DNA of 64,000 nucleotides from Bolinopsis microptera (lineage: Eukaryota; Ctenophora; Tentaculata; Lobata; Bolinopsidae). The notes beneath the pieces are model-generated. The model saw only the letters and a list, made by a program, of their open reading frames with translations. It did not search any database and was not told the DNA's origin. The DNA lies in NCBI RefSeq assembly GCF_026151205.1, contig NC_087082.1, positions 15,967,365 through 16,031,364 of the forward strand, read 5' to 3'. A program made the position numbers and the translations under genes. Positions 46,375-60,075 of this stretch are shown here, in pieces. Numbering within the stretch: position 1 is the first letter of the stretch; each line of letters begins with the position of its first letter.

Positions 46375-49300
46375 ATGATCCCCAAAGTAAGAGTTCCTGC
46401 CAACTTTGGTAGAGAATTGATAAACTCCCCAGTACATGGTAACCTGGTGCTGAATCTTAGAGATGGATCAGTGTTGAGGGTAAACTCGGTCATAATGTCC
46501 CTCAACAGTCCAGTTATTGGAAACATGACCACCAACCTATGTCAGGTACTGAGAGAAAATATATATAATAGATTTTGAGATGTAACAGTTATAAAATTTA
46601 AGTTGTTAAACAAAGTAAGTGTTATTTAAAGATATAATATAACTTGTGTTTCATATTTCCATTACTCATATTTTCATGACGTGACGTTTTAACTCGTAAA
46701 AATCAAATTTGTTTAAGTTTAACATTTTCTATTTCAGTCTTCACTAGAGATGGACGACTTTAGTGTTGAAGCAGTATATTGTTTTGTGGATGCTATGTAC
46801 TCTGGTGAATCTGAGATGCTGGAGAGAGTAAACTTTGAGGACGTTAACAAGATGGCCCACGTTTTTGGTGTGGGGTGGTTTACAAAGAAATGTTTAAAGT
46901 TCTTCAAAACAAATGTTCTTAACTTTGAAAATAATTCTTATGAGGAGATTCTGTTTGCCTGCGAGATTGCCAGTCGTGCATACTACAACTTGAAACAAGG
47001 CAAGTTTGTTGGTATATTTGTCAGAAATATGACATCCAGGAACATAGGAAAAAGGGTATTTCTACGGAAATACATGTCTGACTTTGCTGAGCTGTCAAAA
47101 CGGCAGATCAACATGTCAGTTCAGATAGCCGGAAAAGAATTAAACATTCTGTTTGATTGTTTAGTGAGTTATCTCACGTTTGTGTTAAAGTACACAGGAT
47201 TTGATGAGAACTCTCTGTATTTACTCGAACAAGTAGATATGAGACTATATCAGCAAAGATATCCGGACCAGTTTGTTGAAGTAGTGGACCTGATTACTGA
47301 ACTGTCGGAAGGATCTGAGAGTGGTAAAGTGAAAGAGTTGGTAGAAAAGGTGGTCAAGTTGAGGAGTGAAGGTGTAGCTGGTGGTTCTGATGAGGTGCTA
47401 GAAGACAGTCAATGTAGAGGAGATTCAGAAGAAAGTGATGATGAAGATGTACAGGAGGGTTGTAGACACGTTGCTATTCAAACTGATGAGGTTAAAACAG
47501 GTAAATGGAATGTTTGAATTGGAAGGGTGAACACTGAACTTACCTGTTATTTAGTTTGAATTTCATAGGTTTGTAATATGTGTGCTAATTTTGCTTTTAA
47601 GTAGAGTAAACTTAGCAAATCTAATTATTATTATTATCAAACTTTACACAAATCCAAAGTAGTTACTAAGAACATCCTAAAGACCTGATAAGTCTACTTA
47701 AAAGACTTGTAGAACTGAAAACTTACTATAAATACAAAAAATGGAACTTAAAACTGAACTTATCAAAATCAAAAATTATGCAAAAAATTGAACTTAAAAC
47801 TGAAATTATCGAACTAATCAAATTTAAAATAAATTTCTCCACAATTGGCGGTTCGAGGCTAAATACCTTAAGTCTGTCAAGTCGTCACTATTATTCAAAT
47901 TAATATTTCTTTTATTCAAATCGTCGAAAATAGTTTTAAAAATATTACATTGATGTCTACCAATCCTTCCCCTCATATTTGACATACTATCAACAGCAAA
48001 ATTTAGAGCTAGTTGTGGTGGTGAGTTGCAGTCGCTACGAAGAATGTGCCCAAACATTTTCCAGCGGGATTTATGAACTCTCTCTGAAAGTGGAGTTACA
48101 TTGCAACGAGCATACAAGTCCTTGTTGCTGATGATGCGGGGATAGGTCATGTTGATGATACGTCTTAGATGTTTGCGTTGACACACATCAACTTTATTGA
48201 TAATGTTCTGTGGAGCTGCCCAGCTGTTACAGTTGTACAATAAAACAGGGGTAACAAATGCTTCATACAGCTTGATTTTTACAGGAAGAGAAATGCGGGA
48301 TTTCTCTGCCCATACCTTGCTGTATTTCTCAAAGGCAACGTAAGCAAGGATGCATCGGCGAGAGATATCAGCCTTACTGCAGAGCTTGGATCCAAGAGAA
48401 ATGGTGTTGCGCCAGGGCTCTCTGTTCTTCACGGGTTCACCCTTGGCGTCTACCTTGTCCTTATCTGCAATGTAGAAGTGGACATGTTCTGTTTTGTCCT
48501 CGTTCACAAACAGGTTCCATTCTTCAAGGATCTCCTTACATATGGGCAGCATTTCTTTAAGAGTTTCCTCATCCTCGTCTGCAAAATCGCCATCGTCGGC
48601 GTATTCCCATTCAATAGGCATGAGGGTCTCGGGGTTGAACGGTGGGTTAGGCCGAATGGTAATCACTACTGCACGGAAGTGGTACAAAGCTCCAGCAAAG
48701 TACAGTGTGAAGAATGCACCAGATGCAGCATCACCTTGAAACGAACCCTCGGATGTTTCAAACTCTAAGGAAATGGTGTTGTTGATTTTTATCCTCAGTT
48801 TGGTGTTGGAGAGCAAGTATCTCGCCAAACGAATGTCATCCTCACAACAACCAGCATCAGCCAAAAGTTCCAGGATAACTGATATCTTGATGGTAGCGAA
48901 GGCCGAGCTCATGTCGATTCCCATCTTGTGGAACTCCCATCTCTTCTCTTTAACAACAGAAATCAGAATACGTTGAGTCCAGACAATATTGGCACAACTA
49001 TGACCAGCCTTGTATGCATTTTGCCATGGTCCTGTGTACTCTGCAATTTGTCTTTGAATTCTGTGTAGAGTAATCAAGGAGAGCAGTTTCCTAGTTCCAT
49101 TCAAAAGGCAAAGAGGTCTGAGGCTCTTTAGAGGTCCTTTTGGTTTCCCTGGCTTCTGAAGAGGGGTTAGAAACCCTTCCGTAAAAGAGGGTACATGCTA
49201 ATGTACTTCAAATGATCGATTAATGAGACATGCATATTGCTGGAAGAATACAGGTGGTGCGTACTTCAGCAGCTCGTTAGGAATCTCATCAGGACCTACT

Positions 49301-50900
49301 GCTTTCCCATTTTTCAACTTTGAAGCAGCATATTGGACTTCTAAGGAAGTTATAGGAGTATTCAGAGGACGTGGGGGTCCAGTGAAAGGTACCAAAGGAG
49401 GGTCTGAGCTGGTGTAGTGATTTTTAAACCACTCTCTAATGATACTTGCTTTCTCATCGTCACTTGCAACTAGCTGATTTTCAGAGTTGAAGACAGATAT
49501 TGGCTCTGACTCTTTGTTGGCAGCAAGAGCTCTGGTAGCCTCGAACATCCTCTTCGTGTCATCTGCAGCGTTGATGGTGTCAGCTAGTTGGTTGGCTAGA
49601 GCTGTCTCTAGCACTTTAAGACGTTTATTGATATCGTTCTTGAGTTTATTGATACGTTTTCTCAATACTGTCCTGTCTCTAACTGAATTGTCGTTCAGTT
49701 CTTGTAAAAGTTTGTGTCTCTCGTCAGACATATTACATACATGCTGATCTGATGAATGATGATGTCTTTGGGTTTTCTTCTTGACACCCACAGTGTTAGA
49801 GGCTGAAGACTTGATAGTTTTAAACAGCTGTTCGAATCCTGTCTTAGTGTCAGCGGAAGGTGGAAGACTGTCAATTTGCTGAGTGACAGTTTGCTGGTAC
49901 TGATCTTGTAGTTCCTTGTTACAAACCAGCGATGTCGTGTTGCAAATCTAATATAAATATTAAAATAATTTACAGGTTGTATACAGCCTTTAATTGATAC
50001 ATTGTTTGTTTAGTTTGAGTACACTTGTTCAGATTAATGTCCCTGCTAATCATAGTTAATAACTAATTTATTTTCAGGTCAGATTGCTGTACAAACTGAT
50101 GAGGTTAAAACAGGTTAATAGAATCTTTACATTGGAGCGGAGGGTAAACGTAACTGTTGCTTAGTTTGAATGTACATCTGTTCATAATTTTTCAGCTAAT
50201 TATAATTGATATCTTATCTATTTTCAGATTGCATTGCCATAGAAACTGATGAGATTAAAACAGGTAAATAGAATGCTATTATTATCAGTTGGTACCTACT
50301 AGCACTAATTAACATACACATTTTAAACTTCACTCAAATTTGATGTCTCTAGTTAGTTATATATTACTAATTTCTGAATTAACCATTAATTGTCAGTTAC
50401 ACGTTGTGTCACTTAATTTGATCATTGTAACTAATTTATTTGCAGGTTGGATACAGCCTGTAAGTCGCACATTGTACCCCCTGTTACCAGACGAACCAGT
50501 ACAGGTCATAACAACAGATAATGAGTTACAGGAATATATTGATGTGTGGTATACTCTACATGTAGAGGGTAGTACTGATGAGATGTGGATTAGTATGAGA
50601 TGTGAGAATGAAGACACCAATCAGTGGAGTTATCAGATTAGGGGGTGTACTGTAGAAAGTTGGAATACACAGTTCCTAAACAGTGTTCCACCTGACAAAG
50701 TAAGACACTGGATTATAACTAAAACTTGTACCCACCTAAAGGTGGTGTGTAACAATGTGACAGTACTCAGCTTTAACTTTGCTACTGACTACTCACCAGG
50801 TAATGAGACTAGTCACCAGATTTGGTTGAAAAACTGCAGTAATTTGAATTTCTATAGCTGTTACAAGATGACTAATATTATTTTAAGAACTGTAAGTTAA
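46375..50900 (+). CDS. BTB-BACK protein, array copy 4 (LINE in intron)
   Basis: Exons: 46375-46545, 46738-47500, microexons 50078-50113 and 50228-50263, last 50446-50900; 486 residues. Same BTB, BACK-like, acidic tail, microexon and C-terminal layout. Exon 2 has private changes in the BACK-like part (KQGKFVGIFVRN, SYLTFVLKYTG) and in the acidic tail (CRGDSEESDDED). The last exon shows SRTLYPLLPDEP, VWYTLHVEGSTDEMWISM and LKNCSNLNFYSCY. A 2,316-bp antisense LINE with target-site duplication splits intron 2; coding exons and splice sites are untouched. The first microexon uses the GTTAAT donor as in copy 3, suggesting common descent of that segment. Confidence 0.83.
47626..49941 (-). mobile_element. 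5'-truncated LINE insertion with 11-bp target duplication
   Basis: Flanked by GCAAATCTAAT at 47615-47625 and 49942-49952. Other BTB copies show the uninterrupted site (GCAGATCTAAT). On its own (minus) strand the element ends in an AT-rich (AAT)n-type tail at 47626-47640. It holds most of the reverse transcriptase but no endonuclease domain, so it is 5' truncated. The RT resembles RTE/Jockey-like non-LTR elements (NGKAVGPDEIPNELL); the clade was not determined. Confidence 0.92.
47824..49791 (-). pseudogene. non-LTR reverse transcriptase, one in-frame stop
   Basis: A single minus-strand frame of 656 codons, interrupted only by TAG at 49198-49200 (VHxHVPSF). Visible motifs: finger region LKNGKAVGPDEIPNELLKYA, motif A MGIDMSSAF, motif B SEGSFQGDAASG, catalytic WEYADDGDFAD, and NEDKTEHVHF with a LGS block after it. 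The tail RVHKSRWKMFGHILRSD with an arginine-rich RGRIGRH is typical of the post-RT region. The N-terminal ~100 residues are a helical segment. With one nonsense codon and otherwise intact motifs the copy is young, but it lacks its 5' part and cannot be autonomous. Confidence 0.88.
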
Positions 50901-51405
50901 TGTAATAAAATCTGAACAACCTTATAAACTGATCGGTAATATTTCATAATTTTGTTACGATTTAAAGTATGTACTCAGACTACTTACGTATTGTATACTT
51001 ACATATTATGTTATATTATGTGTACTTATACAGTTAGTTTATTTAAAGTCTGTTTTAATTAATTTAGGTTTAAATAGAATTTCCTTATTTCTAATTAATA
51101 AATTCTGAGACCTCATCGTCTAGTTTACCGAAAATGAGTGAACTTTGATTTTTGGAGGAGTTTTGGAGGAAACTGTAATCTCAAAATGTAGAGATGCTTT
51201 ACACTTCTGGTATTTTTTGTATCATATCCATTATATTTTTATTTGACTCTGAGGTTAGTAAGGGCTACAGCGAATAATTGAACTCATATTTCTAGTAGCT
51301 GAGTTGTATACATCACAAGTCACAATATGCCATCAGCCAATTTCAACAAACACAGATTGTATGTGACAAGATAATCAGTCTTAACCTAGACTAACAATCC
51401 TAGTG

Positions 51406-53599
51406 ATGATCCCCAAAGTAAGAGTTCCTGCCAACTTTGGTAGAGAATTGATAAACTCCCCAGTACATGGTAACCTGGTGCTGAATCTTAGAGATGGATC
51501 AGTGTTGAAAGTAAACTCGGTCATAATGTCCCTCAACAGTCCAGTTATTAGAAACATGACCACCAACCTATGTCAGGTACTGAGAGAAAATATAATTTAG
51601 ATTTTGATAAGTTAAAGTTATAAAATTTAAGTTGTTAGTGAGTGTTATTTAAACGTATAATATAACTTTTGTGTCATATTTCCATTACTCGTATTTTCAA
51701 TTTTTATGACGTTTTAACTCGTCAAAATCAAATTTATTTAAGTTTAACATTTTCTATTTCAGTCTTCACTAGAGATGGACGACTTTAGTGTTGAAGCAGT
51801 ACATTGTTTTGTGGATGCTATGTACTCTGGTGAATCTGAGATGCTGGAGAGAGTAAACTTTGAGGACGTTAACAAGATGGCCCACGTTTTTGGTGTGGGG
51901 TGGTTTACAAAGAAATGTTTAAAGTTCTTTAAAACAGATGTCTTGAACTTTGAAAATAATTCATATGAGGTGATTCTGTTTGCCTGTGAGATTGCCAGTC
52001 GTGCAAACTTCAACTTGAAACAGAGCAAGTTTGTGGGGCTATTTGTCAGAAACATGAATTCCAGGAACATAGGAAAAAGGGTATTTCTACGGAAATACAT
52101 GTCCGACTTAGCTGGCCTGTCAAAACGTCAGATCAACATGGCAATTCAGATAGCTGGTAGAGAATTGAACATTCTGTTCGATTGTTTAATCAGTTATCTC
52201 ACGTTTGGGTTGAAGTACACAGGATTTGATGAGAACTCTTTGTATTTACTCGAACAAGTAGATATGAGTCTATTTCAGCAAAGATATCCGGACCAGTTTG
52301 TTGAAGTAGTAGACCTGATGACTGAACTGTCGGGAGGATCTGAGAGTGGTAAAGTAAAAGAGGTGGTAGAAAAGGTGGTCAAGTTGAGGAGTGAAGGTGT
52401 AGCTGGTGGTTCTGATGAGTTGCTAGAAGACAGTCAATGTAGTGATGATTCAGAAGATAGTGATGACGAAGATGTACAGGAGGGTTGTAGACACGTTGCT
52501 ATTCAAACTGATGAGGTTAAAACAGGTAAATGGAGTGTTTGAATTGGAAGGGTGAACACTGAACTTGCCTATTATTTAGTTTTAATTTCATATGTTTGTA
52601 ATATGTCTGCTAATTTTGCTTTTTAAATAGAGCAAACTTAGCAGATCTAATATAAATATTAGAATAATTTACAGGTTGTATACATGTTGACACATTTTTT
52701 GTTTAGTTAGAGTACACTAATTGTTCAGATAAATGGGCCTGCTAATCATAGCTAATAACTATTTTATTTTCAGGTCAGATTGCTGTACAAACTGATGAGG
52801 TTACACCAGGTAAATAGAATGTTTTCATTGGGAGCAGAGGGTAAACGTAACTGTTACTTAGTTTGAATACATCTGTTCATAATTTTTCATTTAATTATAA
52901 TTGATATTTAATCTATTTGCAGATTGCATTGCCATAGAAACTGATGAGATTAAAACAGGTAAATACATATAATGTTATCATTATCAGTTGGTTGTTGGTA
53001 CCTACTAATTAACATACACATTTTACTCTTCACTCAAATTTTATGTCTCTAGTTAGCAATATTACTAATTTCTGAATAAACCATTTAATTGTCAGTTACA
53101 CGTCGTGTCACTTTATTTGTTCATTATAACTAATTTATTTGCAGGTTGGATACAGCCTGTACATCTCAGATCCTACCCCCTGTTACCAGACGAACCAGTA
53201 CAGTTCATAACAACAGATAATGAGTTACAGAAACATATTGGTGTGTATTATACTCTACCTGTAGAGGGTAGTACTGGTGAGAAGTGGTTTAATATGAGAT
53301 GTGAGAATGAAGACACCAGTCAGTGGGGTTATTATATTAATGGGTGTACTGTATGTAGTTACAATACACAGTTCTTAGACAGTGTTCCACCTGATAAAGT
53401 AAAACACTGGATTATAACTAAAACTTGCACCCACCTAAAGGTTGTGTGTAACAATGTGACAGTACTCAGCTTTAACTTTGCTACTGACTACTCACCAGGT
53501 AAAGAGACTAGTCACCAGATTTGGTTGAGCAGATGCAGTAATTTGAGATTCTATAGCTGTTACAAGATGACTAATATTCTTTTAAGAACTGTAAGTTAA
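51406..53599 (+). CDS. BTB-BACK protein, array copy 5
   Basis: Exons: 51406-51576, 51763-52525, microexons 52774-52809 and 52923-52958, last 53145-53599; 486 residues. Typical layout. Marked by FTKKCLKFFKTD, NSYEVILFACE, RNMNSRNIG and DLAGLSKRQINMAIQ in the BACK-like part, a first microexon with TDEVTPG, and HLRSYPLLPDEP with NGCTVCSYNTQF in the last exon. Copy 8 is almost identical over the whole unit at an offset of 8,670 bp, so this is the product of a recent block duplication. Intron 1 belongs to the shorter type (GTTGTTAGTGAGTG) shared with copies 6 and 8. Splice sites are all intact. Confidence 0.85.
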
Positions 53600-54098
53600 T
53601 GTACTACAATCTGAACAATAACCTACCTTATAAACTGATCGGGAATATTTCATAATTTTGTCACGATTTAATGTATGTACTTAGACTACTTACGTAATGT
53701 TTATTAACGTATATCATATGTATAGTTATTCAGTTAGTTTATTTAAAGTCTATTTTAATTAAGTTCAGGTTTAAGTAGAATTTCTTTTTTCTAATTAATA
53801 AATTCTGAATACTCATTTTAAGACATTTTTTAAAGTCTTCTTTTTAAGTGACAGTTACTAAAAAGTTTACTGTTCATATTTTTGCCATGATTTACACTTC
53901 TGGTATTTAATTTGTTGTATCCATTATATTTTTATTTGTCTCTGGGGTTAGTATGGGCTACAGCGAATAATTGAACTCATATTTCTAGTAGCTGAGTTGT
54001 ATACATCACAAATCACAATAGGCCATCAGCCAATTTCAACAAACACAGATTGTTTGTGACGAGATAATCAGTCTTAACCTATACTAACAATCCTAGTG

Positions 54099-55945
54099 AT
54101 GATCCCGCCAGTAAGAGTTCCTGCCAACTTTGGTAGAGAATTGATCAACTCCCCAGTACATGGTAACCTGGTGTTGAATCTGAGAGATGGATCAGTGTTG
54201 AAAGTAAACTCGGTCATAATGTCCCTCAACAGTCCAGTTATTAGAAACATGACCACCAACCTATGTCAGGTACTGAGAGAAAATATAATTTAGATTTTGA
54301 TAAGTTAAAGTTATAAAATTTAAGTTGTTAGTGAGTGTTATTTAAACGTATAATATAACTTTTGTGTCATATTTCCATTACTCGTATTTTCAATTTTTAT
54401 GACGTTTTAACTCGTCAAAATCAAATTTATTTAAGTTTAACATTTTCTATTTCAGTCTTCACTAGAGATGGACGACTTTAGTGTTGAAGCAGTACATTGT
54501 TTTGTGGATGCTATGTACTCTGGTGAATCTGAGATGCTGGAGAGAGTAAACTTTGAGGACGTTAACAAGATGGCCCACGTTTTTGGTGTGGGGTGGTTTA
54601 GAAAGAGATGTTTAAAGTTCTTTAAAACACATGTCTTGAACTTTGAAAACAATTCTTATGAGGAAATTTTGTTTGCCTGTGAGATTGCCAGTCGTGCAAA
54701 CTTCAACTTGAAACAGAGCAAGTTTGTGGGGTTATTTGTCAGAAATATGACATCCAGAAACATTGGCAAAAGGGTATTTCTACGGAAATACATGTCCAAC
54801 TTTGCTGAGCTGTCAAAACGTCAGATAGACATGTCAATTCAGATAGCTGGTAGAGAATTAAACATTCTGTTTGATTGTTTAATCAGTTATCTCACGTTTG
54901 GGTTGAAGTACACAGGATTTGATGAAAATTCTCTGTATTTACTCGAACAAGTAGATATGAGACTATTTCAGCAAAGATATCCGGACCAGTTTGTTGAAGT
55001 AGTAGACCTGATGACTGAACTGTCGGGAGGATCTGAGAGTGGTAAAGTAAAAGAGGTGGTAGAAAAGGTGGTCAAGTTGAGGAGTGAAGGTGTAGCTGGT
55101 GGATCTGATGAGGTGCTAGAAGACAGTCAGTGTAGTGGAGATTCTGAAGATAGTGATGATGAAGATGTACAGGAGGGTTGTAGACACGTTGCTATTCAAA
55201 CTGATGAGGTTAAAACAGGTAAATGGAATGTTTGAATTGGAAGGGTGAACACTGAACTTACATCTGTTCATAATTTTTCAGCTAATTATAATTGATATCT
55301 AATCTCTTTGCAGATTGCATTGCCATAAAAACTGATGAGATTAAAACTTACTTACTTTTACTATTTTAATCTTCACTCAAATTTTATGTCTCTTATTAGT
55401 GATATTACTATTTTCTGAATTAACCATTAATTGTCAGTTACACGTCGTGTCACTTTATTTGTTTGTTTATAACTAATTTATTTGCAGATTGGATACAGCC
55501 TGTGATTCGCACAGACTACCCCCTGTTACCAGACGAACCAGTACAGTTCATAACAACAGATAATGAGTTACAGAAAGAGATTGGTGTGCGTTATACTCTA
55601 CCTGGAGAGGGGAGGACTGATATGAAGTGGTTTACTATGAGTTGTGAGAATATAGACACCAGTCAGTTGAGTTATATTATTGAGGGGTGTACTGTACCTA
55701 GTTACAATACACAGTACTTAGACAGTGTTCCACCTGACAAAGTAAAACACTGGATTATAACTAAAACTTGTACCCACCTAAAGGTTGTGTGTAACAATGT
55801 GACAGTTCTTAATTTTAACTTTGCTACTGACTACTCACCAGGTAATGAGACTAGTCACCAGATTTGGTTGAGAAGATGCAGTAATTTGAGATTCAGGAGC
55901 TTTTTCAAGATTACTACTATTCTTTTAAGAATTACTGTAAGTTAA
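54099..55945 (+). CDS. BTB-BACK protein, array copy 6, microexon-poor
   Basis: Exons: 54099-54269, 54456-55218, last 55488-55945; 463 residues. The first microexon region is deleted. The second microexon's body survives at 55314-55347 (DCIAIKTDEIKT) but its donor is gone: sequence runs AAAACTTACTTAC where other copies have AAAACAG|GTAAAT, so it must be skipped. Exon 2 (phase 1) joins the last exon (GATTGG) in frame, giving Asp-Trp-Ile-Gln. The last exon has one extra codon near its end (LLRITVS) and strongly altered patches (IGVRYTLPGEGRTDMKW, SCENIDTSQLSYIIEG). Exon 2 matches copy 1's first half. Confidence 0.82.
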
Positions 55946-56767
55946 TACTACTACAATCTGAACAATAACCTACCTTATGAACTGATCGGTAATATTTCAT
56001 AATATTGTTATGATTTAATGTATGTACTTAGACTACTTACGTATTGTATACTTACGTATGTCATAATATGTGTACTTATACAGTTAGTTTATTTAAAGTC
56101 TGTTTTATTTAAGTTCAGGTTTAAATAAAATTTCCTTATTTCTAATTAATAAATTCTGAGACCTCATCCTCTAGTTTACCAAAAATGAGTGAACTTTGAT
56201 TTTTGGGGGAGTTTTGGAGGAAAATGTAATCTTAAAATGTAGTACCATAATTTTCATTTACGTTGTCAACCAATAATTAATATATTTATGAACTTAATCA
56301 GTTGTACTGCGAGGATATTTACATCTTCCCACACTCATGATTGTCAATTATTTTGGCCCATATTGTTAAATTTTCTGTATCAAAATATCAATATCACTAG
56401 ATTTATAATATCGAATTTATAACAAACTAAACTTCAGCAGATCAAGCTGCTCTGCTTTTTATTTCTTCAAGTTATAATTTTAACTGAGAGTCCAAGATTT
56501 ATTGTGCTATTTAATTTTAGGAAGGAATTAATAGGCTCCCAGTACAAATGAACTTCTCAGTAAAAATCTTTATTAGCTTAATGTTTTACAATTAATATTA
56601 CGGTTGGAAGAGACCCTTCCTTTTTAGTTATGATTTATAATTTTAAGACATTTTTCTCGAGTCTTCTTTTTAAGTGACAGTTACAAAATAAGTTTACTGC
56701 TCTTATTTTTGCTGTCCCATGCTTTACACTACTTATATTTTTTGTATCCATTATATTTTTATTTGTC
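55946..56767. other. array spacer, conserved between copies
   Basis: Representative 3' flank and spacer. Blocks shared with the other spacers include TTTTGGGGGAGTTTTGGAGG, GGATATTTACATCTTCCCA, CAGCAGATCAAGCTGCTCTG, and AATAAATTCTGAGA about 200 bp after the stop, which can act as a poly(A) signal here, after copy 1 and after copy 5. Spacers differ mainly by deletions of these blocks. No gene is seen in them. Confidence 0.55.
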
Positions 56768-56925
56768 TCTGGGGTTAGTATGGGCTACAGCGAATAATTA
56801 AACTCATATTTCTAGTAGCTGAGTTGTATACATCACAAGTCACAATATGCCATCAGCCAATTTCAACAAACACAGATTGTATGTGACAAGATAATCAATC
56901 TTAACCTAGACTAACAATCCTAGTG

Positions 56926-58967
56926 ATGATCCCGACAGTAAAAGTTCCTGCCAACTTTGGTAGAGAATTGATAAACTCCCCAGTACATGGTAACCTGGTG
57001 CTAAATCTGAAAGATGGATCAGTGTTGAGGGTAAACTCGGTCATAATGTCCCTCAACAGTCCGGTTATTGGAAATATGACCACTAATCTTTGTCAGGTAC
57101 TGAGAGAAAATATAATGTATATTTTGATATATTACAATTATACAATGTAAGTTGTTAAACAAAGTGAGTGTTATTTAAAGATATAATATAACTTGTGTTT
57201 CATATTTCCATTACTCATATTTTCATGACGTTTTAACTCGTAAAAATCAAATTTGTTTAAGTTTAACATTTTCTATTTCAGTCTTCCCTGGAGATGGATG
57301 ACTTTAGTGTTGAAGCAGTACATTGTTTTGTGGATGCTATGTACTCTGGTGAATCTGAGATGCTGGATAGAGTAAACTTTGAGGACGTTAACAAGATGGC
57401 CCACGTTTTTGGTGTGGAATGGTTTAGAAAGAAATGTTTAAAGTTCTTTAAAACACATGTCTTGAACTTTGAAAACAATTCTTATGATGAGATTTTGTTT
57501 GCCTGCGAGATTGCCAGCCGTGCATACTACAACTTGAAACAGAGCAAGTTTGTTGGTCTATTTGTCAGAAACATGACATCCAGGATTGTAGGAAAAAGTG
57601 TATTTCTACGGAAATACATGTCTGACTTTGCTGAGCTGTCAAAACGTCAGATCAACATGTCAATTCAGATAGCTGGTAGAGAATTGAACATTCTGTTCGA
57701 TTGTTTAATCAGTTATCTCACGTTTGGGTTGAAGTACACAGGATTTGATGAGAACTCTCTGTATTTACTCGAACAAGTAGATATGAGACTATTTCAACAA
57801 AGATATCCGGACCAGTTTGTTGAAGTAGTGGACCTGATAACTGAACTGTCGGAAGGATCTGAGGGTGGTCAAGTGAAAGAGTTGGTAGAAAAGGTGGTTA
57901 AGTTGAGGAGTGAAGGTGGTGGTTCTGATGAGGTGCTAGAAGACAGTCAATGTAGTGGAGTCTATTCTGAAGATAGTGATGATGAAGATGTACAGGAGGG
58001 CTGTAACCACGTTGCTATTCAAACTGATGAGGTTAAAACAGGTAAATGGAGTGTTTGAATTGGAAGGGTGAACACTGAACTTACCTATTATTTAGTTTTA
58101 ATTTCATGTGTTTGTAATATGTCTGCTAATTTTGCTTTTTAAAAATAGAGCAAACTTAGCAGATCTAATATAAATATTATAATAATTTACAGGTTGTATA
58201 CAGCCTTTAATTGACACATTGTTTGTTTAGGTTGAGTACACTTGTTCAGATAAATGTCCCTGCTAATCATAGTTAATAACTAATTTATTTTCAGGTCAGA
58301 TTGGTATACAAACTGATGAGGTTAAACCAAGTAAATAGAATGTAATTATTATCAGTTGGTTCCTACTGATCAACATACACATTTTAATCTTCACTCAAAT
58401 TTTATTTCTCTACCATTTGGTTATATCATTACTAATTTTTTGAGTTATTCATTTAATTTTCAGTTACACGTTGTGTTACTTAATTTGTTCATTGTATCTA
58501 ATTTATTTGCAGGATGGATACAGCCTGTATGTACTACATTCTCCCCCCTGTTACCAGACGAACCAGTACAGTTCATAACAACAGATAATGAGTTACAGAA
58601 ATATATTGATGTGTATTATACTCTACCTGTAGAGGGTAGTACTGACGAGAGGTGGTTTGAGATGATATGTGAGAATAAAGACACCAGTCAGTGGAGTTAT
58701 TATATTAAGGGGTGTACTGTACTTAGTTACAATACACAGTACTTAGACAGTGTTCCTCCTGACAAAGTAAAACACTGGATTATAACTAAAACTTGTACCC
58801 ACCTAAAGGTTGTGTGTAACAATGTGACAGTACTCAGCTTTAACTTTGCTACTGACTACTCACCAGGTAAACAGACAAGTCACCAGGTTTGGTTGAGAAG
58901 GTGCAGTAATTTGAGATTTAGGAGCTTTTTCAAGATGACTAATATTCTTTTAAGAACTGTAAGTTAA
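56926..58967 (+). CDS. BTB-BACK protein, array copy 7, one microexon
   Basis: Exons: 56926-57096, 57282-58041, microexon 58295-58330, last 58513-58967; 473 residues. Exon 2 is one codon shorter in net (SEGGGSDEV and SGVYSEDSDDED instead of SEGVAGGSDEV and SGDSEDSDDED). The microexon reads QIGIQTDEVKP and ends A|GTAAAT, so the next codon becomes Arg (RWIQPV) instead of Gly; the second microexon is absent. Private BACK-like changes include VEWFRKK and SRIVGKSVFL. The last exon has CTTFSPLLPDEP and KGCTVLSYNTQY, with the core unchanged. Frame and splice sites are consistent. Confidence 0.83.
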
Positions 58968-60075
58968 TTTACTACAATCTGAACAATAACCTATCTTATA
59001 AACTGATCGGTAATATTTCAAAATGTTGTATGATTTAATGTATGTACTTAGACTGACTTACGTATTGTATACTTATGTATGTTATATGTGTACTTATACA
59101 CTATACAGTTAGTTTATCAAGAGTTTAAATTCCCAAATAGTCAGACTGAGCAGGTTGAGCTGTAGTAAAACACAGTACTGAGGTGTTAAAACATTTTCAT
59201 TACTATCTTCAGTAACATCCTCAAATTATTTGTTATTTAGTAGTGTTGAAAGTATTAAAACAGTTAGTTTATTTAAAGTCTGTTTTAATTAAGTTCAGGT
59301 TTAAATACAATTTCCTTATTTCTAATTAATAAATTCTTGATTTTTGGGGGAGTTTTGAGGCAAATGTAATCTTAAAATGTAGTACACCATAATTTTCATT
59401 TACGTTGTCAACCAATAATTAATATATTTATGAATTTAATCAGTTGTACTGCGAGGATATTTACATCTTCCCACACTCATGATTGTCAATTATTTTGGCC
59501 CATATTGTTAAATTTTCTGTATCAAAATATCAATATCACTAGATTTATAATATTGAATTTATAACAAACTAAACTTCTGCAGATCAAGTTGTTCTGCGTT
59601 GTATTTCTTCAAGTTATAATTTTAACCGTAAGTCCAAGATTTATTGTGCTATTTAATTTTAGGAAGGAATAAATAGGCTCCCAGTACAAATAAACTTCTC
59701 AGTAAAAATCTTTATTACGGAGCTTAATGTTTTAAAATTAATATTATGGTTGGAAGAGATGAGTTCCTTTTTAGTTATGATTTATAATTTTAAGAGATTT
59801 TTCTCGAGTCTTCTTTTTAAGTGACAGTTACAAAATAAGTTTACTGTTCATATTTTTGCTGTCCCATGCTTTATAACACTACTTGTATTTTTTGTATCCA
59901 TTATATTTTTATTTGTCTCTGGGGTTAGTAAGGGCTACAGCGAATAATTGAACTCATATTTCTAGTAGCTGAGTTGTATACATCACAAGTCACAATATGC
60001 CATCAGCCAATTTCAACAAACACAGATTGTATGTGACAAGATAATCAGTCTTAACCTAGACTAACAATCCTAGTG

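Noticed and set aside
51759-52100. Antisense open frames (66-113 aa) over exon 2 in several BTB copies
   Set aside because: They mirror the conserved sense coding sequence, and no promoter or family match supports them.
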